A stretch of DNA of 32,945 bases from Mnemiopsis leidyi (lineage: Eukaryota; Ctenophora; Tentaculata; Lobata; Bolinopsidae), in the NCBI GenBank assembly GCA_000226015.1, contig JH155463.1, forward strand, positions 58,347 through 91,291, written 5' to 3'. Made by a program: the position numbers and the translations under genes. The notes under the pieces are model-generated. The model was not told the origin of the DNA. It was given only the letters and a program-made list of their open reading frames with translations, and did no database searches. Each line of letters begins with the position of its first letter. Position 1 is the stretch's first letter. Shown here one piece after another: positions 19,401 to 29,682 of this stretch.

Positions 19401-22400
19401 TACAATAGACATGTCTGTACTGGGCGGTCCGCTCCGTTGTAGACGTTGTAAAGCTTACATCAACCCCAACGTTAAGTTCGTGGACGGAGGAAGGAAGTTT
19501 ATCTGTAACTTGTGTGGAGTTGACACTGAAGTACCTCCCGAGTACTTCTGCAACTTGGACCACACAGGCCGCCGTGCTGACACCGCCGAGCGTCCTGAGC
19601 TCAGCCGGGGAAGTTACGAGTTCCTGACGACTACTGACTATTGTAAAGGTAGCACCTTCCCTCAGTCAGCTGCTTACATCTTCGTTATCGATGTGTCTTA
19701 CTCTTCCTTCCAATCGGGCATGGTCCAGGTAACTTATCAGTTATTTATGTTTTCAACAGACTTAGGTTTTAGTTAACAATGGATTCCCCGTATTATCTGT
19801 TGATATTCAAGCAGAGCTAAACTTTTCTGATGAGCAAACCAAATAAAAAGCCTAACGCTGTTAATATTTCAGACGCTGACATCTAACATTTTGGCGGTGC
19901 TCAACAACCTGCCTAAAGAAGAAGGTCAGGAGAAGAGTCCGATCAGAGTTGGATTCATAACTTACAACACTCAGCTTCACTTTTACAACCTCAACCCCAA
20001 ACTAGCCCAGCCTGCTATGTTGGTAAGTACACACTCAGCTTCACTTTTACAACCTCAACCCCAAACTAGCCCAGCCTGCTATGTTGGTAAGTACACACTC
20101 AGCTTCACTTTTACAACCTCAACCCCAAACTAGCCCAGCCTGCTATGTTGGTAAGTACACACTCAGCTTCACTTTTACAATCTCAACCCCAAACTAGCCC
20201 AGCCTGCTATGTTGGTAAGTACACACTCAGCTACACTTTTACAACCTCAACCCCAAACTAGCCCAGCCTGCTATGTTGGTTTGTACAACCCTACGCTGAT
20301 AATTTTGTGATGTGTCCTTAATGTTGGGGCGGAGTTAGTGACTTTATACATAACCTACACACTAGGCCTGCCCACTAGTATACACACGTGTATTTTACAG
20401 GCAGTTTCCTCTCTTCTCTATGCACTATACTATGTGCTATAGTACACAGCATTTACTAAACTGTGTACATACTACACTGTATACTACATTTTGTAACACG
20501 GAAACAGACATACTCGCCCCGTGTAGTTCATGTTGAATATAATGTAGGTGTGTTTAGTTCATGGATACAATAGCAGGTTGTACGAAGTTATATAAATAGT
20601 TCATTATGCAAGTTTTGTCTTATAGCAGAGCAAAACTTGCTGAGTAAATTCAGTGTACATATTACGCAAGTGTTTTCAATATGTTGGAAGCAAGAACCAA
20701 GTGTTTATACACACTGTTGCTTGTACATTGAACAGCATTGCCATATAAGGTCAACTTGCTACCGGGGTGGCTGCGATAAACTAAATTGAGGGTTGTGAGC
20801 AAGCAATCAGAGGACCGGCCGGAAAATAAAATGTTTTCTATATGGGAAAAGTTTACCTGCACACATCATACTTTCTGTTCTTGTGTTTCAATTAGACTAA
20901 AATTTAAATGAAATGTGTGTGACTGGTTAAAGTAAAATATTTCTTAAACAATTGCATCTTTACAAGCTTTTGTTCTAAAACAATGTATTGATAAGTGTGG
21001 TTTCTGACGTCTCTTGTTTTCATGATATCTCTGTTTTAGACGTAAGATCTGAGTATTATAGCAAGACCGGACAACACTGTTACCGGACAACACGTTAATA
21101 AAGTATAGAACTGAGCGCTCTTTAAGGAAATACACGGTACCGTACACGGAGTGTTAATAATCCCAACTCTTTAGTGGACCAATGACATAATCACACACAC
21201 AGCTATGTAGCAGGCATACATAAATTCCATCTAACTGTCTATATACTTTGTTAACAGTCACAAGCAAGATTCCAGGTTTCACCTCTAATTTAGTCCCCGT
21301 GGTTGTATAAAAATCTCACTCAAACTGCTCCCGCTAATGAAGTTATGTACACGTCAGAAAGAGAAAGAGAGAAAGAAAGGGAGAGAGAGAGAGAATGATT
21401 TAATTACACTTTACATCTTGTGTGCTCCATATCATCCCTACTGCTGGAGTGTGGGATCTGCTAACGTGGCATATCTGCCACATCATATTAAAAACATACA
21501 TACTTTCTCTAACTCGTACAAATACCATACATTTTTGTTTAGATCATTGTAACAGGCAGGTACACTTGAAAACTTTGCAAGGTTAAAGTTAACACTTTTT
21601 TTCTGTTTTCATGACGTCAGCAACCAGGGTTAATTAGATTGAAGCCAGGGCGCATATATATGCGATCTCTTATCAATAATAAGTATTCCGGGCGGCTTTC
21701 TGATAAGAATCAAGATTTGCAAACGTGTGCAGTTGACGAAATATTCAAGACGTGGCACTGAGCAGCTGACGCTCTTGTGTTGTTGTCCAACATCTACCGT
21801 GTTAAATTTACCACATGAAACACACCCAGCATACATTATGCACTGTGTTGTTATGTACAACTCAATACAATACACTGATCCCAGGTGTTTATACACTTAT
21901 ACATAGTGGGCCTGCACTCTAGTTAACACACACTAGTTAACACACTCTAGTTAACACACTCTAGTTAACACACTCTAGTTAACACACTCTAGTTAACACA
22001 CTCTAGTTAACACACTCTAGTTAACACACTCTAGTTAACACACTCTAGTTAACACACTCTAGTTAACACACTCTAGTTAACACACTCTAGTTAACACACT
22101 CTAGTTAACACACTCTAGTTAACACACTCTAGTTAACACACTCTAGTTAACACACTCTAGTNNNNNNNNNNTAGTTAACACACTCTAGTTAACACACTCT
22201 AGTTAACACACTCTAGTTAACACACTCTAGTTAACACACTCTAGTTAACACACTCTAGTTAACACACTAGATAGTTAACACACTCTAGTTAACACACTCT
22301 AGTTAACACACTTTAGTTAACACACTCTTGTAGCTAGTTAGGAATATTCTGTACACAAACTAGATCAAAACACTCCTGCATTATGTATTTCCTGTAATAG

Positions 22401-25400
22401 AAATACATAGTAGAATGTAGAAACAGGAGAATTCTACCGAATATTTACACTACAAATATGTGATGTTACGTAAGTGTTTGTATCAACTTTCATTCTGTCA
22501 CTGACAGGTAATGACAGATACACGTATTTCAGTACTTAGTCTGAAATTTTAATACTTGTCACCGTCACGAATATTCTGCCCGCCCCTAATATCCAATACA
22601 TACCGGTTTTTGCTAAAAGTTTTATATAATCTTGAAATAGGGTAAAATATTGACGGTTACTTTCCCCACTAACGGTTATTATTGCAGGTACAGCCGGACA
22701 TGACGGAAGTGTTTGTACCAATAGTTGACGGTTTCCTAGTAACGGTGGACGAGGCTCAGGCCCACCTCAAGGCCCTGATGGAGCTGATCCCTGCAATCCA
22801 CGGCCAGGAGAAGAAGGCAGAGTGTGTAATGTTGCCGGCTATACAGGCGGGGTGTGCGGCTCTGAAGGCCGCTAATAGACCTGGCAAGGTTATCATGTTC
22901 CACAGCTCCCTTCCAGTCGCTCCAGGACCTGGCCAGTTGAAAAACAGGGAGGACAAGAAACTTCTTAACACTGACAAGGTACGGTTTTTTGTGTTTAGCA
23001 AGAAAAGATAAAGCTTCTGGAAAATAAGTTAATAATTACACGATTGTTTATTTACATTGCACATCAACCACATTTATTAATTCGACTTTTAACCACAACT
23101 TTAGGTGATCTACATACGCGGGAATTCAGTTTCTATCATCTTACAAATTCTGCATTTCGAAACATTACATCACTATAGATTCAGCGTGTGTTGTCTGCCC
23201 ATTTAGCACTACTTTAAGTAGTCTAATCACAGTTCAGTCTCTCTTCGCATCTTCTCGCTCAACAGCACTGTTAATGTTATTGTTTCCTGACATGTCGCTA
23301 AAGGTAGAGCTGTCTGGACCGTTACCCTGGTCATGTACTGAGGAGCTAGCCTGTAACTCTTGTTTGTTGTTGTTGGTGGAGTTGGAGCTTTCTTCTTCCT
23401 CTAGAGACTGTTGTCGAGTGTGTGTCCTGTTGTGCTGCTTCAAGTGGTCCTTCCTTCCAAACTTCTTGTAGCACTGAAATAACTTTACCTTTAGAGTTAA
23501 CTAACGTAGATGAATCAGCTTGGTAACGTGGATATACGCTACTAACTTCATTGAACTACCAAAAAATACTTCTACATACACCAGCCCTACTAACCTTGGT
23601 ACACTGATATGGTTTCAAACCAAGATGTATCTTCTCGTGTCTCGTTCTCTCCTCATTTCTCCCGAATGTCTTGTTACAGCTAGGGTAGGAACACTGCACT
23701 CTTCGTATCACTCCCTGGGCGACGTCATGTTTGTCATCCGGCTTGTGAGTTAAAACTTAATTCCAATACAAAAACTAATAAAGAAAAAATAAAGCAATCT
23801 TAATATTAGTCGCTCACCCATTTCCCATGTGCTTCTCCTCTCCTTCTGTCCCCTCTATGTTTGGCACTAAATCTACTTTGTATGCCAGGGATGAGCCCGC
23901 TAAATCTGCCATGTAAACTGCCAGTTAAGCCGCTAAACCTGCTAGACAGACTGCCTCCAAGACCGCTAAATCTGGCCGGTGAACTGCCGTTAAATCCGCT
24001 CAGTTTGGTATGAGGTCCGACTTGCCAGGGCAGAGTTAACCCTGCACTCCACTGTTCTAACAAATTCTTCTCGTAGAGTAAGGAGTAGTAGTTATACCAC
24101 GGGTCAGTTATCAAGGTGCACTGGTTGGACATTACCAGGTCACGTGGTGTTATCCACAAGTTCTGATTGGTCGGTTTTCTGTCGTGCTGGAAGACGATTC
24201 TGGGAGCGAATATCCGAGCCATGAAGTGTGAAACTGAACAAAAAACAACGACGAGAGAAATGTTGTGGGAGAAAAGTGGCGAGGTCGAGTGATTGAGATC
24301 CGGCGTGCCTTGTTCTTCGTATCTATCGCCCTGACCTTGCCTCTTGTTCACAACCTCGCAACGTTTACCTCCTTAGCCAATCACTGCTCTCCTCGCCCTC
24401 TCTCCACCAATCACTGTTCTTCATTTACGTCAAGTGATACGGGAGATTTAATAAATTTGCCCTGCGGGAGGTAGATCCTGGGGGTAAAGTACTTGTTAGT
24501 GTGGTCCACATATCCTCGTCTCTGATTCGTCAGATCTTGTCCCGTGACATGACAACTGCCTTCTGATTGGATCAGCTCCCAGCTTGATATTTGTGAGGGA
24601 AGGTGTGGAGGGAGGGGAGGCTAGTTACTGATAAAAGAGGCTTGAAAATGAATTGTTTTTCTCTCACAGTTAGCTTATAAGCGGATCGTGGGACAGAATT
24701 TCTCCTAATTCCAGCCATGCCCAGCATGCTGGGAGATTATTTCCTTCAGTCAGTCAGGAACAACGCCTCAACCATCAAGTCTCACTCACCGTGCATTAAT
24801 TCCACCAAAACACAAGACAACCCTAATCAAGTTTACACGTGCAGGAAGCGACACTGCTGGTGCCGGCGGACCCAGTATTCGAGAAGGTAGCGAGGGAGTG
24901 TGTAGATGCGGGGGTGGGTGTGGACATGTTCCTCTTCCCCCACGCCTACATAGACGTGGCGAGTGTCGGGAAGATAGCTACAGTTACTGGGGGAGTTATA
25001 CAGAGATACCCCATGTTCAGGGCGGATGTAGATGGGGAGCGCCTCATTCAGGTGAGATACTGTCAACTGTAGGAGTTTGAAAGGTATTGCGAGTTAAAAT
25101 ATAGCTATCTATCAGGTATATTCTTTACAATTTAAATACTGTAGACGCTACTTGCAGAGACAGACCTATAGGAAACTATACTGTGTAATGTATATGCAGT
25201 TTAAACTAGATAGATGTGTGTTGTATATTTATGTCGTGTTTGTGTACAGTTGTAAACACATTGTACATATCCTGGCTAGAAGATCTACAATGTTTCATTG
25301 AATGTGCTAGCTTTCAATAGTTTAAATAAAGCGTCGCATTTTTTGGCTCATTTGTAAAATTCCTACTGTATTAAAGTCCTTCTTACTAAAATAACAACAT

Positions 25401-27377
25401 TTCACAGGATCTGGCTATGCACATAGCAGAGCCATGCGTGTTTGATGCAGTGCTGCGCATGCGCACAAACGCAGGTATCCGCCCGGTAGAGTTCTGCGGT
25501 AACTTCATGATGCAGAACGCTACCGACATGGAGATCGCAGTGCTGAAACCTACTTCTTGTGTTACTATTGAGATTAAGCACGACGATAAGCTCTGTGAGG
25601 ACTTCCAGGCTTACGTGCAGGTTTGTTGTTTGCTTTATCGTTCATATCTTTTAAACACATTATTGTCATCATTTTTCGTATTTTCTTTACTTTTTTGCAA
25701 AGTGTATCTCTGATTTAGAACAAAAAGCGAAATGCACTTATTCAATAGCAGTATATTTAGCTACAAGTTTTTTAGTTTTAATTTTTAGCTTGACGTTCAA
25801 ATCATCCAAAAAATTTTAGAGGAAGAGGTAGTTCCAAAAAATACGCTTGGGTGTTTTGTGATGACCTGCCGATCAATTATTCTCTGAACTTAAGTTCCTC
25901 TGTTTCAACCAGTATTTTTCTATACGTATCCTACAATATTAATGACGTCACTTCAGGTCGCACTACTCTACACGAGCATGTCGGGTGTACGCAAACTGAG
26001 GCTGCATAACCTGGCACTTCCTGTTTCTAGCAACCTGGCTGACTTGTACAAGTCCTGTGACATGGACACAGTAGTCAACTCTCTGACCAAGGAGTTCGGT
26101 AAAGCTCTTGTCAGCAACCACTCCTACAAAAACGTGAGTTTTTAGTTTGGTATTCTGTACTTCTATTTAGTTGACACTCCACACTGCTAACCGCTTATAT
26201 AACAAATATATTCCTCAATAAAATAGATTTGTTGCAGTCACTAGAGCAATGAGTAGCTTGCCGGCGTGACACTAACAATAGAACTACCACAGCTAAAAGA
26301 GCAGCTGCTGCAGCGCGTCAGCAACAGTTTGGCGTGTTACCGACAGAACTGCGCAGCCCCCTCCCAACCAGGCCAGCTGATCCTCCCTGAAACTCTGAAA
26401 CTTCTGCCGCTCTACTCTCACTGTCTTCTCAGATCACCTGCTCTCATGCCTTCAGTCGAGGTGAGTACATACCCGGGATTATTTAGTTTCACGCATTGCA
26501 TTATAATATTATATGTGGTGTTCTGGAAACCTAGTTTGTTTCCATTGTAATCTTTGTTTTGTTTGTAAGTTTTGTTTTGCTCCAGGTTTCATTTGACGAG
26601 AAGAGTAACTTGTTACAACGGCTGGCTATGATGACAGTTGAGGAGACAGAGCTGTTCCTCTATCCTAGATTGTACAAGTAAGTTTTCTTTATAATCTTTA
26701 AGTATCATTTTAAAGCTGTCTGAATGTGAGGATACAGGCCGCTTTAGCCCCGTAAACAATCATCGCTGAAAGGAAACTCTGTTCACTTAGGATCTACAGT
26801 CAAGACCGGTCAAATTGTCTCGAGCTCGGCGTATTTGGTATCTACCCCTGCATATCATGTTATCAGCACTAAGATGGCCTAATTATTTAATTCTTATGAT
26901 AATAAGATTATATTGTGACAATTAAACTCCGTAACAACGCCATTTACCCTCAGTCTGAACACATCTACTCTGGGTAACGAAGGGATGCCGCCCATAATCC
27001 GCTCATCTTACGAGCGTATCCGGGAGTCAGGCGCCCATCTCCTTGATAACGGGCTGGTCCTGATTCTGTGGGTGGGCGCTAACACGCCCTCTAAGTGGCT
27101 CCAGGAGGTTATGGGCGTGACGGTGCTTGACCAGGTGGATCCAACTGTCGGCAACCTCCAACCGTTCGATAATGCTACTTCAATACGGATCAGGGGTATA
27201 ATCGACGAAATTCGTGCAAAGAGAAAACAGCATCTCCGGCTTAATGTCGTCCGCCAAAAGGACAAAACTGAGCACATTTTTATGCAATTTTTGGTTGAAG
27301 ATAAAACTGAGCAGGGAATGAATTACACTGACTTTCTTTGTTCCATTCACAGGGAAATAAGGAATATTTTAAGCTAG
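16440..27377 (+). CDS. SEC24C: SEC24 C/D-class COPII cargo adaptor, 12 coding exons
   Basis: Inner-coat COPII subunit that pairs with SEC23 on SAR1-GTP at ER exit sites and selects cargo. Exons: 16440-16449, 17011-18777, 18876-19070, 19349-19728, 19873-20022, 22688-22978, 24845-25051, 25408-25620, 25957-26133, 26293-26460, 26586-26677 and 26954-27377: 4074 nt, 1357 aa (human about 1030-1095). The first exon codes only MDK plus one base (ATGGACAAAA then GTGAGT), joined in phase to SDELMSTHYSGPP. Exon 2 encodes about 590 residues of Pro/Gly/Ser/Asn-rich repeats. Next come the zinc finger (C688, C691, C710, C713 in my numbering), the trunk (AYIFVIDVSYSSF), helical domain (LACYRQNCAAP) and gelsolin-like C-terminus (LILWVGANTPSKW, ending EIRNILS). 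Class C/D is indicated by MFHSSLPVAPGPGQLKNRED. C versus D cannot be separated; this is probably the single pre-duplication form. Confidence 0.94.
19967..20286 (+). repeat. 64 bp x 5 array of exon end plus splice donor (SEC24)
   Basis: The final 56 coding bases of the exon ending at 20022 plus the first intron bases form a unit starting ACACTCAGCTTCAC and ending GCTATGTTGGTAAGT. It repeats at 19967, 20031, 20095, 20159 and 20223 with only a few substitutions. Copies 1-4 keep the strong donor TTG-GTAAGT; in copy 5 it reads TTGGTTTGT. Only the first copy fits the conserved protein (next exon begins VQPDMTEVFVP). Confidence 0.95.
20683..20827 (+). repeat. Dispersed repeat, copy 2 (SEC24 intron)
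   Basis: Same ordered blocks as 10843-11026 and same orientation on the plus strand: GTTGGAAGCAAGAAC through GAGGACCGG. Two copies in introns of different genes show an interspersed family of at least 145 bp. Confidence 0.85.
21355..21394 (+). repeat. GA-rich microsatellite
   Basis: Purine run of AGAAAG and GA units inside the long SEC24 intron 20023-22687. Confidence 0.85.
21917..22330. repeat. 14 bp minisatellite, about 28 copies, with assembly gap
   Basis: Near-perfect repeats of CTAGTTAACACACT, interrupted by ten N at 22162-22171. A few variants occur near each end (ACACACACTAG, CACTAGATAG, CACTTTAG). The N run sits inside uniform repeats, so the array is probably collapsed and its real length unknown. 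It lies in the same SEC24 intron as the 64 bp donor array. Confidence 0.97.
23047..23078 (-). promoter_or_regulatory. Poly(A) signals of the nested zinc-finger gene
   Basis: Two AATAAA hexamers on the minus strand (23052-23047 and 23078-23073) lie 156-187 bases past the zinc-finger stop codon and still inside the host intron, which ends at 22979 on this side. They would let the nested gene terminate on its own. Confidence 0.55.
23234..24222 (-). CDS. C2H2 zinc-finger gene nested in SEC24 intron
   Basis: Three minus-strand exons, 24222-23818, 23741-23595 and 23473-23234, join in phase 0 at GTGAGC and GTTAGT donors to give 263 aa. It lies wholly inside the SEC24 intron 22979-24844. Two zinc fingers are visible: C152-x4-C157-x12-H170-x3-H174 (FGRNEERTR between) and C182-x2-C185-x12-H198-x3-H202, joined by HLGLKPY, a variant of the usual TGEKPY linker. 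The second intron falls between two cysteines of finger 2. Residues about 73-120 hold five RFSGL-like repeats of about 10-11 residues. The C-terminus is Ser/Asn/Gln/Glu-rich and disordered. ATG 24222 is chosen as start (MARIFAPRIVF); the frame is open to 24351 and that upstream part is unlike coding sequence. Probably a nuclear DNA-binding protein; I cannot assign a family. Confidence 0.82.
24377..24570 (-). promoter_or_regulatory. CCAAT-motif cluster upstream of nested zinc-finger gene
   Basis: CCAATCACTG occurs at 24377 and 24407, and an ATTGG at 24566-24570, about 155-350 bases upstream of the zinc-finger ATG on the minus strand. The repeated CCAAT words in a region less AT-rich than the surrounding intron suggest the nested gene's own promoter. 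The inference rests on motif spacing alone. Confidence 0.4.
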
Positions 27378-28235
27378 AGTTATGTTTTATCGTTACGGCC
27401 TGCTGTTCCAATGTCGATACACATGCACAGAGACGCTTTGAGTTTGGAATCAAAGTAGAAAATTACAGAGAAGAACTGTAAAAAGCGAGATCTAACCGGA
27501 AGATTTAATGTTAGCTTTAACCCATTCCTGTACAAATGAATCTGTAGAATTGTGTAGCGCAATTATAGCTGAGGTGATTAGATGTTAAGATATTGATTTT
27601 CTGCAATGATATATTGAAATAGTTGGTCATGCGGGATTTAAACTTTCTTTAAACTTGGCTAACATTCATGTGACATTTTTGTATTTTTGTTCCCGTATTA
27701 CCAGCAGACAAGGCCAGGTACCTTTTTAATGCTTTTAAATAATTAATGTCTGAAAGCAGCTGATGCCTTAGTACCGTTCACAGTATCTTTGAAGCATTTG
27801 ATTGCTTATCAAGCTGCGACGCACGAGTATTGATCACTTGATAAAATGCTTTTGTACGTGACAGCTCTGGGAAAATTCAGATTTTCTTTGTTGATGTAAG
27901 AAATATTTTGCGATAACACATTGATGGTGTAATTTTGGTTTCGAATTTGTTAAAGCGCGTTCAGTTAGTCAACTTATTAATTTTGGTGTTGTTAGATGCT
28001 TCTAAAACTAGTGTGAGCAATGTTGCACAATCTATGGAAGCGTCATACCCTTTAATTTGCGACTATAGTACGTCGCGCGCGATACGTTTTGGGTAATCGA
28101 AAATCAGATCCAACTAGCCGTTTTCCTTCTTTCGTGGAACGCGCACGTACTAACGAACGTATGTTAAGCGTTGTTCTATTTGAGTATTTCACAATATATA
28201 CGATTGACGATGTCACTGAGTGACATTGTCACTCA
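27378..28235. other. SEC24 3' flank without recognisable gene
   Basis: About 860 bp after the SEC24 stop codon; should hold its 3' UTR. I found no clear AATAAA, no gene and no repeat before the right foldback cluster. Confidence 0.5.
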
Positions 28236-29299
28236 TGTCAGGTTGACGAGAATTATCCGTCCAACGTTTTTACGAAACGATATCGTTCAGCTTGAGATAA
28301 TCTGCGTGGCTTTTTCTACGTCCCCCGGGTTGTTGCGGTGATACCCGACTCTCTCAGCTTGACGAGATGATATCCGTCTAACATTCTAAGTCTAACGAAA
28401 CGTTAGAGGAGAGCAGAAAACTGCGAGCCGCGCTCGGGTCGGGTAACACCTCGACAACTCTCAGCTCAAAGCTGAACGTTTCGTTATGCGTAAGAACTTT
28501 AAACAATATAATCATTAATCTGGTCAACCGACAACCTCCACTGAAACTGAGCTTTAGGCAACACCCAGCTACCCAGGCAATAGATAATACGATCATTTGA
28601 TCGATCATAGATGATATTGTCAGATCACGGTGATACCCATACCCAATCTGATCGCAGCTGAACGAGGTTGTTTCGTTCACGTTGGATTGACGTTCTTTGT
28701 TCATGTTCTTACGAGATTTGACTTTGAGCTACGAGACTCGGATATCACAGCGACAAGAAATTAATAAAGCAGGGAGAAACTTACCGACTTCGTCCGACCC
28801 TCATTTCACATTTGCATTTGTCGCGGTGATACCCGACTCACGCAGCTAAAGCGGAATCGATATCGTTTCGTTAGAACGGTAGACGGATATAATCTCGTCA
28901 ACATTTGCATTCGAAGCGAATAATACATCGGAAGGGTGCACGTGCCTTGACGTCCGTCACTGTTCTACATTCTAACATGAACAAAACGATGGTTTTGAGC
29001 TATTCTGTATATATACTGCGAAAGTAGGGTATCACTGCGACAAGTTACAAAGGAATTTATATTTGACGAGATAATAACCGTCACAGCCCGGCCCAGCGTT
29101 TAAACAAAATTGTCGCGGAGATTCCCGACTCTCGTAATCGTATGTGGTATGTCAGAAAGTTTAGACGGATATCATCTCGTTGTCGCGGTGATACCCGACT
29201 CACCACTCACGCAGCTAAAGAACGGTAAACGGATATCATCTCGTCAATGAACGTTAGAAAGTTAGACTGTAGATTGATATAACCTCTCCATTAAGAAAT
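28236..29299. repeat. Right-hand foldback repeat cluster
   Basis: Many partial copies, in both orientations, of the modules in the left cluster: GCGGTGATACCCGACTC (near 28335, 28822, 29183), its inverse as GGGTATCACTGCGACAA (near 29027), ACGGATATAATCTCGTCAA and relatives (near 28883 and 29160-29250), GAGCAGAAAACTGCGAGCCG (near 28410, matching about 1214), and TCCGACCCTCATTTC (near 28793, matching 945). No open frame resembling a transposase. Confidence 0.82.
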
Positions 29300-29385
29300 C
29301 AACGGGCGATGCGCGTCTAGAATTTCTTCTAGGCCAGAAATGCGTGACAGCGCGTGATGGCCGCGACAGTAGGTTATCAACCTAC
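29300..29385 (-). repeat. 86 bp foldback-family element, right copy
   Basis: Near-identical reverse complement of 1029-1116, ending in the hairpin tip GTAGGTTATCAACCTAC. The RUFY start codon lies about 300 bp downstream. Confidence 0.88.
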
Positions 29386-29682
29386 AATTAAGAAAACGAT
29401 AAGTCGAGTAGCCTCACGTGATACGTTGCGGCCAATTTTCAGATTTGCGACAGCAGATAGGCCTGACAACAGCAATCTGGAATCGGATATAATAACCGTG
29501 ACAGCGTATATGGCCCTGTTTGCGCCGCGCTCACAGGTCGTCACACTACTGAGAGGTTATCGAGCTGCTTAAAATCGAGCGCAAAATTCGTTAACTGCAT
29601 ACCATTTCCTAACCTAATTTCACAGTTTGCGCACTGCCAAACGATTTAAGCAACCCAATCTTCATGTATATGAATCGTATGG

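Noticed and set aside
21917-22330. CRISPR-like array
   Set aside because: Head-to-tail 14 bp units have no spacers, and the context is a eukaryotic intron.
29354-29572. 72-residue frame before RUFY
   Set aside because: It begins inside the foldback repeat and has no similarity to RUFY or any known N-terminus.
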